From positions 1-9,592 of the forward strand of contig JAFZPS010000043.1 of the NCBI GenBank assembly GCA_017550205.1: a stretch of 9,592 nt of DNA, read 5' to 3'. The stretch comes from Bacilli bacterium (GTDB lineage: Bacteria; Bacillota_I; Bacilli_A; RF39; UBA660). The translations under genes were made by a program, and so were the position numbers. The notes under the pieces were generated by a model, which saw only the letters and a program-made list of their open reading frames with translations, had not been told where the DNA came from and did no database searches. This document shows positions 1 through 6,573 of the stretch, piece after piece. How positions within the stretch are numbered: the first letter of the stretch is position 1; the number at the start of each line of letters is the position of its first letter.

Positions 1-32
1 AAGTTCTATTTTTTAAAAGAAAAATTTTAAAT

Positions 33-66
33 TTTTATAGTATTTTTTTTACTATAAAATTTTTTT
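33..66 (+). other. AT-rich inverted repeat at the window edge
   Basis: A perfect 10-bp inverted repeat pairs 33-42 with 50-59 around a loop of seven T, followed on the plus strand by seven T (60-66). Only one of the ten pairs is G-C. It lies downstream of the tig terminator. It could be a weak intrinsic terminator for a plus-strand gene converging from outside the window, a second terminator for tig, or chance in very AT-rich DNA. Nothing else is visible in bases 1-78. Confidence 0.25.
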
Positions 67-71
67 ATAAC

Positions 72-101
72 AAAAAAAAAGAAAACACGATGTGTTTTCT
101 T
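72..101 (-). terminator. Intrinsic terminator of tig
   Basis: On the minus strand a perfect 10-bp stem (92-101 pairing with 79-88, loop 89-91) is followed by seven further T (78-72). The stem is AAGAAAACAC with its complement. It begins 3 bases after the tig stop codon. This is a standard rho-independent terminator for this AT-rich genome. In the other direction the stem is followed only by mixed A/T, so it mainly serves the minus strand. Confidence 0.85.
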
Positions 102-103
102 AA

Positions 104-1369
104 TTATTTATTTAAATCTTTTAATAATTCTACTACTCTTCTCATTTGAAGATCATATTGAATTAATTCAATTCCACCAAATTCTTTTAAGAAATCAGTT
201 TTCTTCATTTGATATTTCTTAGCAAGTTCTTCAGCTTCTTTTTCAGCTTCTTCTTTACTAATTTCAATCTTTTCTAGAATAGTTATTTCTTCAAGCATTA
301 ATCTATATAATACATTCTTATATGCTTCTTTTTCCATTTGACTTCTTAATTGTTTTTCATCACTACCAGTGAATTGATAGTAAACATCAAGTGAAATTCC
401 TTGCATCTTCATTTGTTCTGCAAATCTTCCCATTAAACGATCTACTTCTTCTTCAACCATTTCTTCTGGAATATCTACATCTACATTTTTAGAAACTTCT
501 TCTAAGATTGTATCAACATACTTATTTTCAGCATCCATTTCTTTTTGAGCTTGGATTGATGCTTTTATTTCATCTTTTAATTTAGCCTCAGAATCAATTC
601 CTTCCATTCCTAAATCTTCAAAGAAATCTTCATCTAATTCACGAGCTTGTTTAGCTTTTACTTCATTAACTTTTACTTTGAATACTACTTTAGCTCCAGC
701 TAAATCTTTAGCACCATAATCTTCTGGGAATACTAAATCTATATCCTTAGTATCTCCTGCTTTCATTCCAATTACACCCTCTTCAAATCCAGGTATAAAT
801 GTATGAGAACCAATTTCTAATGAATAGTTTTCACCTTTTCCACCTTCAAAAGCTACACCATCTTTAAATCCTTCAAAGTCAATTATAGCTACATCACCAT
901 TTTCAACTTTTCCATCTTTACTAACTAACTCAGTATATCTTTCTAATAAGTGTCCTAATTCATGATTAATTTCTTCATCAGTTACTTCTACTTTTTCTTT
1001 ACTGATTTTTAATCCTTTATATTTTTTAACTGTTACTTCTGGTTTAGTAATTACTCTAAATATAAATGTTACACCCTTATCATCAATTGATTTAATATCA
1101 ACACTTGGTTGTACTACTGGTTCTAATTTAGAATCTTCCATTGCTTTCTTAAATGCATCTTGTAATACATAATTAGTAGCATCCATATAAAGTGATTCTT
1201 TACCAAATTTCTTTTCAAATACACTTCTTGGTACTTTACCAGTTCTAAAACCATCTACTTTAACAGTCTTTTGTTTTTCTACAAATGCTTTATCAATAGC
1301 ATCTGTCCATTTTTTACCTTCAATTTTAATTTCTAATTCATGAATATTTTTATTATCTTTTTTTGCCAT
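104..1369 (-). CDS. tig: Trigger factor, ribosome-associated peptidyl-prolyl isomerase chaperone
   Basis: This is the cytoplasmic chaperone that binds the ribosome exit tunnel and shields nascent chains. The 421-residue product has the family's usual length and three-domain order. The N-terminal ribosome-binding domain (about 1-145) carries the signature GFRTGKVPRSVFEKKFG at 40-56. An FKBP-type PPIase domain follows (about 155-240; GDVAIIDFEGFKDG, then IPGFEEGVIGMKAGDTKDI). The rest (about 245-421) is the Glu/Lys-rich helical C-terminal domain that forms the chaperone arms. The ATG start is preceded by GGAGG at 1377-1381 with a 7-base spacer. The gene has its own promoter and terminator, so it is monocistronic. 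In many Bacillota tig precedes clpX; here a terminator follows, and any clpX would lie outside the window. Identification is secure. Confidence 0.97.
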   Translation of the reverse strand: MAKKDNKNIHELEIKIEGKKWTDAIDKAFVEKQKTVKVDGFRTGKVPRSVFEKKFGKESLYMDATNYVLQDAFKKAMEDSKLEPVVQPSVDIKSIDDKGVTFIFRVITKPEVTVKKYKGLKISKEKVEVTDEEINHELGHLLERYTELVSKDGKVENGDVAIIDFEGFKDGVAFEGGKGENYSLEIGSHTFIPGFEEGVIGMKAGDTKDIDLVFPEDYGAKDLAGAKVVFKVKVNEVKAKQARELDEDFFEDLGMEGIDSEAKLKDEIKASIQAQKEMDAENKYVDTILEEVSKNVDVDIPEEMVEEEVDRLMGRFAEQMKMQGISLDVYYQFTGSDEKQLRSQMEKEAYKNVLYRLMLEEITILEKIEISKEEAEKEAEELAKKYQMKKTDFLKEFGGIELIQYDLQMRRVVELLKDLNK

Positions 1370-1391
1370 ATTAATTCCTCCAACGACATAT

Positions 1392-1420
1392 ATTATACAT
1401 TATATTTTATTATATGACAA
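1392..1420 (-). promoter_or_regulatory. Sigma-70-type promoter of tig
   Basis: The minus strand has TTGTCA at 1415-1420 (five of six matches to TTGACA) and a perfect TATAAT at 1392-1397, separated by exactly 17 bases. A TG directly precedes the -10 hexamer. Transcription would start near 1385, leaving a leader of about 15 bases that holds the GGAGG ribosome binding site. The -35 box lies just past the T-tract of the galE terminator, so one unit ends and the next begins within about 40 bases. Confidence 0.8.
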
Positions 1421-1421
1421 C

Positions 1422-1447
1422 AAAAAAGAAGATTATTTATCTTCTTT
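1422..1447 (-). terminator. Intrinsic terminator of the galE operon
   Basis: On the minus strand a 9-bp perfect stem (1439-1447 pairing with 1425-1433, AAAGAAGAT and complement) has a 5-base loop and then a T-run reaching 1422. The upstream arm lies in the last codons of galE, and the loop and downstream arm overlap the stop codon (1433-1435). The stem is AT-rich but the T-run is clear. It ends the DUF1292-to-galE unit just before the tig promoter. Confidence 0.75.
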
Positions 1448-2437
1448 ACATTTTAATATAAAGTTATATGAATCCCTCATCATATCTTCAAGACCTAATT
1501 CTGCTTTCCAACCTAATTTTTCATAAGCCTTAGTAGGATCAGCATAGCAAGAAGCTATATCACCAGGTCTTCTATCTACTATTTTATATGTTACTTTTAC
1601 ACCATTAACTTTTTCAAATGAATTAACCATATCAAGTACACTATATCCATTACCTGTTCCTAAATTAAAGTAATCAATACCAGGAACTGCATGCTCAATA
1701 GCTTTTAAATGTCCTTTAGCTAAATCAACTACATGAATATAATCTCTTACTCCTGTACCATCATGAGTAGGATAATCATTACCAAATATACTTAATTCTT
1801 TTAATTCACCACTAGCAACTCTAACTATATAAGGCATTAAATTATTTGGAATACCATTAGGTTTTTCTCCAATTAAACCCGATTTATGAGCTCCAATTGG
1901 ATTAAAATATCTAAGTATAACTACACTAAAATCTTTATCAGCAATAGTCATATCTTTTAAAATCATTTCATTCATTAATTTAGTACTTCCATATGGATTA
2001 GTAGTCCCACCTACTTTACATTCTTCTGTTATAGGTAGTTTTTCAGGATCACCATATACAGTAGCGCTAGAACTAAATACTATTTTCTTACAATTATATT
2101 TCTCCATCACATTACATAATGTAAGTGTAGATAACAAATTATTCTTATAATACATAATAGGTTTAGATACCGATTCACCTACTGCTTTATAAGCAGCAAA
2201 ATGTATTACTGCATCAGGTTTTTCTTTAGCAAATATTTCATCCATCTTTTCTTCATTAGTTACATCTTCTACATATAAACTAAAATCTTTACCAGTAATT
2301 TCTTTTATCTTATCAGCTACATCTATACTTGAATTATATAATGCATCTACTACAACCACTTCATATCCATTATCTAATAATTCTACTACAGTATGACTTC
2401 CTATAAAACCAAGTCCTCCTGTAACTAATACTTTCAT
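1433..2437 (-). CDS. galE: UDP-glucose 4-epimerase
   Basis: This cytoplasmic NAD-dependent enzyme interconverts UDP-glucose and UDP-galactose, for the Leloir pathway or to supply galactose for surface glycans. The 334-residue product matches the family length. The Rossmann motif TGGLGFIGSH lies at 6-15 (GxxGxxG). The extended-SDR catalytic set is present: the SSS stretch at 122-124, with Tyr149 and Lys153 in YGSTK. Later GalE hallmarks include RYFNPIGAH (176-184), NNLMPYI (198-204) and GTGVRDYIHVVDLA (227-240). The ATG overlaps the stop of the NUDIX gene as ATGA, and its GGAGG site (2444-2448) lies inside the end of that gene, so translation is probably coupled. No other galactose gene is in the window, which favours a housekeeping or surface-sugar role. 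Some GalE enzymes also use N-acetylated sugars, and sequence alone does not decide this. Confidence 0.95.
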   Translation of the reverse strand: MKVLVTGGLGFIGSHTVVELLDNGYEVVVVDALYNSSIDVADKIKEITGKDFSLYVEDVTNEEKMDEIFAKEKPDAVIHFAAYKAVGESVSKPIMYYKNNLLSTLTLCNVMEKYNCKKIVFSSSATVYGDPEKLPITEECKVGGTTNPYGSTKLMNEMILKDMTIADKDFSVVILRYFNPIGAHKSGLIGEKPNGIPNNLMPYIVRVASGELKELSIFGNDYPTHDGTGVRDYIHVVDLAKGHLKAIEHAVPGIDYFNLGTGNGYSVLDMVNSFEKVNGVKVTYKIVDRRPGDIASCYADPTKAYEKLGWKAELGLEDMMRDSYNFILKCKEDK

Positions 2438-2952
2438 ATATTTCCTCCATAAATATTGTTATATTCTTTTACTACATGTAACATTTCTCTAGCTATCTTA
2501 GGGTCTATTTCATTAGAATCTACTTTACTAAGTATAAATTTTTCTAAATTAGAAAAATTTACATAAAACAAATCAAAATCAGTTTTTGCTTCTAATTCAT
2601 CATATTTAGTCCTAGAAAAATCTGGTTCTAAATCAGTTAAAATTCTATAATAATATATTGTATTTAATACTTTCTTACCCGTACCGAAATAATTACCATC
2701 ATATGTTTCTATAGATAAAAATGGTTCATCTACTTCTACATCTATTCCAACTTCTTCTCTTATTTCTCTTTTCATACATTCATCAATTTCTTCACCTTCA
2801 TCTAAATGTCCACCTGGAAATTGATATGTATTATTATTAAAAGCAAGTATTATATTTCCTCTAGAATTAATTATTAATGCTTTAACTCTAGTTACTTTCA
2901 TTTCTATATCATTTTCAGTTAAATTATCATCATTTATTATAAACTCTTTCAT
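2434..2952 (-). CDS. NUDIX hydrolase, substrate unknown
   Basis: This is a Mg-dependent pyrophosphohydrolase of the NUDIX fold, 172 residues. The full NUDIX box GX5EX7REUXEEXGU is intact at 48-70: Gly48, Glu54, then REIREEVGI at 62-70. FPGGHLDEGEE is typical of the box start. About 20 residues precede the first strand of the fold (VKALIINSRGNIILA), and a helical C-terminal tail extends beyond about 135. The box does not identify the substrate; sugar nucleotides, oxidised nucleotides and dinucleotides are all possible. The gene is translationally coupled to galE by a 4-base ATGA overlap, which makes a nucleotide-sugar link tempting but unproven. Start: ATG at 2952 with a modest GGTGA site (2957-2961), 12 bases after the preceding gene. 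Its TGA stop is the only TGA stop in the window. Confidence 0.88.
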   Translation of the reverse strand: MKEFIINDDNLTENDIEMKVTRVKALIINSRGNIILAFNNNTYQFPGGHLDEGEEIDECMKREIREEVGIDVEVDEPFLSIETYDGNYFGTGKKVLNTIYYYRILTDLEPDFSRTKYDELEAKTDFDLFYVNFSNLEKFILSKVDSNEIDPKIAREMLHVVKEYNNIYGGNI

Positions 2953-2964
2953 AAAATCACCACG

Positions 2965-3900
2965 TTAACTTCTTATAAATCTCTCCCAGTATTCTATTGA
3001 ATCAGGGCTTACTGTATCAAATACAGTTTCAATAGTCAAAGCCATATAATTAGCTTTTTTCCAAATAGGTGTCCCATCATTTAAACAACTTGCTTTACTA
3101 GGAGCCATCATATATTCAAATGTAGAGGCTCTATCTTCAGCAGCAGATGTTTGTGCATAATTATTAACAAAATATGCATTTTCTTTAAATGTATTACTAT
3201 ATGATAAACTACCATCTATAGTATTCCATTGAAAATCTTTTGGATTTAAATTATCCCAACTATTAAAATTAGCTTTTTTCTTAAACATATATCTTTCTAA
3301 ATAATGATATGATTCATGATAGAAAGACTCTGAAAAATCATATACTGCAGCTATAGATATATTAGCATAATCATAACTTGAATCTGTAACACCAGTAATA
3401 CTATATTCAGAATAATTATTAACAAGTATTATCATAAGTGGAATACCACCATCTTTTATCTCTTTAAATATACCTGGAGGATATAAACTCAAAGTATTAT
3501 ATAGACTAGTCAATGTTTCATAAATTACTTGTGAATCAGTTATTGGTTCAGTAGTAACCCCACCAACTTTATAACCTTCTGTTTCTTTTCCATATCTTAC
3601 TGCAACAGAAAATTCTTTTTCTATTTCATTACGAAACATATTATTCTTTTTATCAAGATCAGCATCACTAACTCTACTATTACTACCATTAGAATTTACT
3701 ATTTCATTATCACCTGATGGTGTAATTGAAATAACACTTGAATTTTGATCTTGATCTGAAAGTATACCTCTTGTAGGCTTATCAACTAAACCAAAAATAG
3801 TTGAAATATTTAAAATTATTCCATAAACTAATAAAGTTATTGAGATAACCATAAGTATTCTTGCTGTATCTGCAATTTTTCTTTTTGCAATAATTTGCAT
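2965..3900 (-). CDS. Membrane-anchored HExxH metallopeptidase candidate
   Basis: I do not recognise a named family, but the features suggest a zinc-dependent peptidase facing outside the cell. The 311-residue product begins with a positive segment (AKRKIADTAR) and one hydrophobic helix (about 14-38), so it is a signal anchor or uncleaved signal. A Ser/Asn/Asp-rich linker follows (about 45-85). The C-terminal half has HESYH at 195-199 (HExxH: two His ligands and catalytic Glu196) and a later SAAEDRASTFEYM at 252-264. In gluzincin-like enzymes a Glu in such a second helix (here probably Glu255) is the third zinc ligand. I chose ATG at 3900 rather than the upstream in-frame TTG at 3918, because the strong GAGG site at 3911-3914 sits 10 bases before the ATG and would fall inside the longer version. 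It is the third gene of a five-gene unit. Peptidase activity is inferred from motifs only. Confidence 0.7.
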   Translation of the reverse strand: MQIIAKRKIADTARILMVISITLLVYGIILNISTIFGLVDKPTRGILSDQDQNSSVISITPSGDNEIVNSNGSNSRVSDADLDKKNNMFRNEIEKEFSVAVRYGKETEGYKVGGVTTEPITDSQVIYETLTSLYNTLSLYPPGIFKEIKDGGIPLMIILVNNYSEYSITGVTDSSYDYANISIAAVYDFSESFYHESYHYLERYMFKKKANFNSWDNLNPKDFQWNTIDGSLSYSNTFKENAYFVNNYAQTSAAEDRASTFEYMMAPSKASCLNDGTPIWKKANYMALTIETVFDTVSPDSIEYWERFIRS

Positions 3901-3907
3901 TAAAACA

Positions 3908-3916
3908 CTTCCTCTC
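3908..3916 (-). promoter_or_regulatory. Ribosome binding site deciding the metallopeptidase start
   Basis: The minus strand reads GAGAGGAAG here, 7 bases before an ATG at 3900 (10 bases if counted from the GAGG core). The in-frame TTG at 3918 overlaps this site and has no purine-rich site of its own. This decides for the shorter 311-residue product, whose hydrophobic anchor is unaffected. Confidence 0.7.
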
Positions 3917-3951
3917 AATAACTTTTTATCAATTATTAATTTTATTATTTA

Positions 3952-4770
3952 TTAAGCAACCTCATATTTTTTATTTAATATTTTAAGACCTTCATTTAAT
4001 TCGTTTGCTCGTGCTTCATCTGTTGTAGTCATTAACTCTGCTGTCATAGCATCTATTTGACTTTTAATTTCTTCTTTTGTTTCAGCACCAACTGCATCTT
4101 GTACTTGATTTTCATTAGTTTCAAATACAAGTTTCTTATTTTCATCTTTTGAATTTCTTAATTTTTCTGCTTGAGCTGAACTTATCATAATTGCTTTAGT
4201 AGTAGTTCCAGCTACATCAGTATTTATAAATATTTCATTCTTTTTTTCTTCATTAGCTGCAATTTCTATACCAGCAGGTATAAGTGGTTCTTGATGTAAT
4301 GCTTGGCTTTCATTATTTTGTTCTATTATTTGTTGCACTGGAGCTTCTTCAGTAACTACTACTTGAGGTTCTGTGACTTCTTCTACCACAGGTGCATCCA
4401 TACTAACTATTTGAGGTTCTGTAACTTCTTCTACCACAGGTGTTTCTTCACTAACTACTTGTGGTTCTGCAGTTTCTTCTACCACAGGTGCTTCCATACT
4501 AACTACTTGTGGCTCTGTAACTTCTTCTACCACAGGTGTTTCTTCACTAACTACTTGTGGTTCAATATTTTTCTCTGCTACTTCTTCTGATTCTGGAATT
4601 TGAACAACTTCATCATTTTTAATTTCAATTTCTTGTTGATTCCCTTTTATTTTTTTAATTTCTTCTACAACTGCATCAATTCTAGCTGTGAATTTAGCAT
4701 ATTCATTATTTAAATCATATGCATATGCTTTTAAATCTTTTAATTCTTTTTCTAATTCTTCGATTCCCAT
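3952..4770 (-). CDS. Coiled-coil protein with 16-residue Glu/Pro/Val repeats
   Basis: No family is recognised. With the ATG at 4770 the product has 272 residues and no signal peptide or membrane segment, so it is probably cytoplasmic. It has three parts: an N-terminal charged helix likely to form a coiled coil (about 2-45), an acidic low-complexity centre (about 69-148) built of a 16-residue repeat of the type TEPQVVSEETPVVEEV, and a less repetitive C-terminal part (about 165-272) with INTDVAGTTTKAIMISSAQAEKL and a second Glu/Lys-rich helix. I prefer the ATG over an upstream GTG pair (4777-4782) because AGGTGG at 4779-4784 gives it a proper site. The gene follows the DUF1292-like gene by 12 bases and precedes the metallopeptidase. 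The repeat region could act as a spacer or a binding surface; this is speculation. Confidence 0.75.
   Translation of the reverse strand: MGIEELEKELKDLKAYAYDLNNEYAKFTARIDAVVEEIKKIKGNQQEIEIKNDEVVQIPESEEVAEKNIEPQVVSEETPVVEEVTEPQVVSMEAPVVEETAEPQVVSEETPVVEEVTEPQIVSMDAPVVEEVTEPQVVVTEEAPVQQIIEQNNESQALHQEPLIPAGIEIAANEEKKNEIFINTDVAGTTTKAIMISSAQAEKLRNSKDENKKLVFETNENQVQDAVGAETKEEIKSQIDAMTAELMTTTDEARANELNEGLKILNKKYEVA
4327..4566 (-). repeat. Tandem 48-bp coding repeat, about five units
   Basis: Inside the repeat-protein gene a 48-base unit (16 residues, core EPQVVS-E-PVVEEV) recurs about five times. The last unit has diverged, with one residue inserted after EPQVV. There is a higher-order period of 96 bases: two unit types alternate (EPQVVSEETPVVEE and EPQVVSMEAPVVEE). 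Bases 4421-4467 and 4517-4563 are identical over 47 positions, which points to recent duplication of the 96-base pair of units. The unit is a multiple of three, so copy-number change would keep the reading frame. Confidence 0.9.
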
Positions 4771-4778
4771 ATTATTCA

Positions 4779-4784
4779 CCACCT
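4779..4784 (-). promoter_or_regulatory. Ribosome binding site of the repeat-protein gene
   Basis: AGGTGG on the minus strand overlaps the TAG stop of the DUF1292-like gene and lies 8 bases before the ATG at 4770. It spans the GTG codon at 4780-4782 that would be the longer start, which argues for the ATG. The overlap with the upstream stop suggests coupled translation. Confidence 0.6.
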
Positions 4785-5046
4785 AAGCATTAGCTATCCT
4801 TTTTAATAGTTTTTGAACATCTAACCATTCATTATCATCTACAATTTCACTAATTTGTAAAGTTCCATTGCCAGTTATTAATTTAGAAATATAAATAATT
4901 TCATCATTATTATCTCCAACTTTTTCACCTTTAGAATAAACTAAATACTTATTTAACTTATCATCACTAATTAAATAAGTTATTAATTCGACATCCATTG
5001 TAGAATTATCAGAATTTTGTATAGTAATCATTTCTTTTTCTCCCAT
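4783..5046 (-). CDS. DUF1292-like small protein (YrzB type)
   Basis: This is a small acidic cytoplasmic protein of 87 residues from the ATG at 5046. Its layout matches the DUF1292 family of Bacillota: an opening strand pair (MITIQNSDNSTMDVELITYL), a middle with YLVYSKGEK and IIYISKL, and a closing acidic segment DDNEWLDVQKLLKRI. The family's biochemical role is not known, so none is assigned. A longer GTG start at 5052 is in frame, but GAGGGAG at 5052-5058 sits 5 bases before the ATG and overlaps the GTG. A second ATG at residue 6 of this version, also behind a GGGAG, cannot be excluded. It is the first gene of the five-gene unit ending with galE and has a good promoter just upstream. The family call rests on pattern resemblance. 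Confidence 0.7.
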   Translation of the reverse strand: MGEKEMITIQNSDNSTMDVELITYLISDDKLNKYLVYSKGEKVGDNNDEIIYISKLITGNGTLQISEIVDDNEWLDVQKLLKRIANA

Positions 5047-5071
5047 ATGCACTCCCTCTATCCTAAAATAT

Positions 5072-5100
5072 ATTATACATAAAAATTAGTAATAAGTAAA
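5072..5100 (-). promoter_or_regulatory. Promoter of the DUF1292-to-galE unit
   Basis: TATAAT is perfect at 5072-5077 on the minus strand, preceded directly by ATG. TTTACT at 5095-5100 (four of six matches to TTGACA) lies exactly 17 bases upstream. The -35 box abuts the stop codon of the DsbD-like gene (5101-5103). No hairpin with a T-run separates the two units, so transcripts from the desulfurase unit may also read through. Confidence 0.7.
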
Positions 5101-6321
5101 CTATTTAAATTGAAACATTAACCATTCTGGTTTAAAAATTAACAATACTCCTATTAATAACATAATTATTCCACCAATAAGATGAGAATATTTATTATAC
5201 TTAGTAGATATACCAGTAATTTTCATTGTACACATAGCAATAATAAATACAATTAAATCATCAAGTAAGAAGAATACAATATATATAAAAGTATAAAATA
5301 ATTTCATAGAATCACTTGCATTATTTAAAACAAGTAATTCAGTAAATACAAGTGGTAATCCAGCAGAGCAAGCAAGTTCTACCAAATTAACTGATACCGC
5401 AAGTCCAATAACTCCTAATAATGCTAAAATAAAACTTTTTTCACTAGTAAATTTCTTAATCTTATTAAATATATTCTTTCTTTTCTTATCATTTACTACT
5501 TCACAACCACCGTTTTTTCTACTATTAATATAACTTCTTATATTAACAAAAGAACCAATTAAAGCAATTACAGCTATTATATTTCTAACCCATATTACTG
5601 TAGTTATTTTAACAGCAATTTGAATCCATGATAGCATTATAAACATATAAACTAAAGCTGATGTAATTAAGAATGTTAATCCTAAAGCTAGCATTCTTTT
5701 TTTATTTTTCATTCCAATTAATACACTAATTAAAAATAATAATATCCACATAGCACACGGATTAAAACCATCTACTAATCCTATTACAACAGCAGCACTT
5801 GTTAAAGAAACTCTCTTTAAATTTATTTCTCCAAGTAATGGAACTTTAATAGTCATTTCACCATCTGTTTTTTCTTCTTCTTCTTTAAAATGATCAACTA
5901 ATTCTTCTTTTACAAATTTATTATTTTTAATTCTTTCTATTTGATCAATATACTCATTTTCAGAATAATACTTAATAGTTCTTTCAATAGTAGCACCAGT
6001 AGTATCATCCTTATAACCAATCATAATAGTATTACCTATAATAGTTGTAGGTACATATGGACTATTAACCTCAAATGAAGCCTTTACTTGTTTTAAAAAT
6101 TCTGCATTTTCTTTGTTGTACCAAACTTCATATTTAACTATTTTCAAATTCTTATATTTACTTTTAATTTTATTTAAATAATTTATTTCCTCAGCACAAT
6201 GAGGGCATCCATCTCCATGAAATAAATACAAAGTTATTTTATTCTCAGCTTTAACTGTTAAAGGAAATAATAGAATAACTAATAATAAACATAAACTAAT
6301 TATTTTCTTCAAGCATAACAC
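5101..6321 (-). CDS. DsbD/CcdA-like membrane thiol reductase with N-terminal thioredoxin domain
   Basis: This predicted protein would pass reducing equivalents across the membrane to an extracytoplasmic thioredoxin domain. In the 406-residue product, residues 4-25 form a signal peptide ending VKA before ENK. A thioredoxin-like domain follows (about 27-135) with active site CPHC at 39-42 and the expected cis-Pro at 91 (YVPTT). From about 171 there are six membrane helices: 172-203, 210-231, 240-262, 296-325, 338-364 and 379-397. Cys189 (FNPCAMW, helix 1) and Cys318 (ELACSAGLP, helix 4) match the redox pair of CcdA/DsbD. Positively charged loops at 204-209 and 263-295 place both on the cytoplasmic side. 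The start is GTG with AGGA at 6327-6330; it overlaps the thioredoxin-like gene by 26 bases. Classical DsbD has its thioredoxin domain at the C-terminus; here it is N-terminal. The partner or substrate protein is unknown. Confidence 0.85.
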   Translation of the reverse strand: MLCLKKIISLCLLLVILLFPLTVKAENKITLYLFHGDGCPHCAEEINYLNKIKSKYKNLKIVKYEVWYNKENAEFLKQVKASFEVNSPYVPTTIIGNTIMIGYKDDTTGATIERTIKYYSENEYIDQIERIKNNKFVKEELVDHFKEEEEKTDGEMTIKVPLLGEINLKRVSLTSAAVVIGLVDGFNPCAMWILLFLISVLIGMKNKKRMLALGLTFLITSALVYMFIMLSWIQIAVKITTVIWVRNIIAVIALIGSFVNIRSYINSRKNGGCEVVNDKKRKNIFNKIKKFTSEKSFILALLGVIGLAVSVNLVELACSAGLPLVFTELLVLNNASDSMKLFYTFIYIVFFLLDDLIVFIIAMCTMKITGISTKYNKYSHLIGGIIMLLIGVLLIFKPEWLMFQFK

Positions 6322-6571
6322 CTACTTCCTTTAATTTACTAGTAAACTCATCATAACTAAATTCACCAGTTAATCTTAATACTTCTTTTTCTCCATCAAA
6401 AACTATAAATACAGGTAAAATATCCCCTGGATTATATTTCATAACTTCTTCTTCATCCATATCATAATCTAATTCAATTAACTCAATATCTCTATCTTTT
6501 AACTTGTTCCAAACTTTATTCATTATTAAACAAGCTCCACACCATATAGCACTAATCTTTACAATCTTCAT
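6296..6571 (-). CDS. Small cytoplasmic thioredoxin-like protein
   Basis: The 91-residue product has a thioredoxin-type fold without a signal peptide. Strand one leads into WCGAC at 10-14 (classical thioredoxin has WCGPC), and the cis-Pro lies at 53 (GDILPVFIVFDG). A second strand (IELIELDYD) and a C-terminal helix complete a minimal fold. Ala replaces the usual Pro inside the active site, which should change the redox potential. The gene begins 2 bases after the desulfurase stop, with its GGGAG site in the end of that gene, and overlaps the DsbD-like gene by 26 bases. That packing makes it the likely cytoplasmic electron donor to the CcdA-type channel. Receiving sulfur from the desulfurase is a possible alternative role. 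Confidence 0.85.
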   Translation of the reverse strand: MKIVKISAIWCGACLIMNKVWNKLKDRDIELIELDYDMDEEEVMKYNPGDILPVFIVFDGEKEVLRLTGEFSYDEFTSKLKEVGVMLEENN

Positions 6572-6573
6572 AA

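Noticed and set aside
3901..3918. Longer TTG-started form of the metallopeptidase candidate
   Set aside because: The added codons overlap the GAGAGGAAG ribosome binding site that serves the ATG at 3900.
4327..4566. CRISPR array suggested by regular repeats
   Set aside because: The units are contiguous, in frame and coding, with no unique spacers between them.
4303..4590. Plus-strand open frame of 95 codons rich in Phe, Tyr and Cys
   Set aside because: It is the complement of the acidic repeat region; its own repeats mirror those of the minus-strand gene, and it has no ribosome binding site or plausible composition.
4771..4782. Longer GTG-started form of the repeat protein
   Set aside because: The GTG codon lies within the AGGTGG site, and the ATG at 4770 has normal spacing from it.
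5053..5100. Terminator for the DsbD-like gene
   Set aside because: Only a 4-bp pairing with a wide loop can be drawn, and no stem with a T-run is present.
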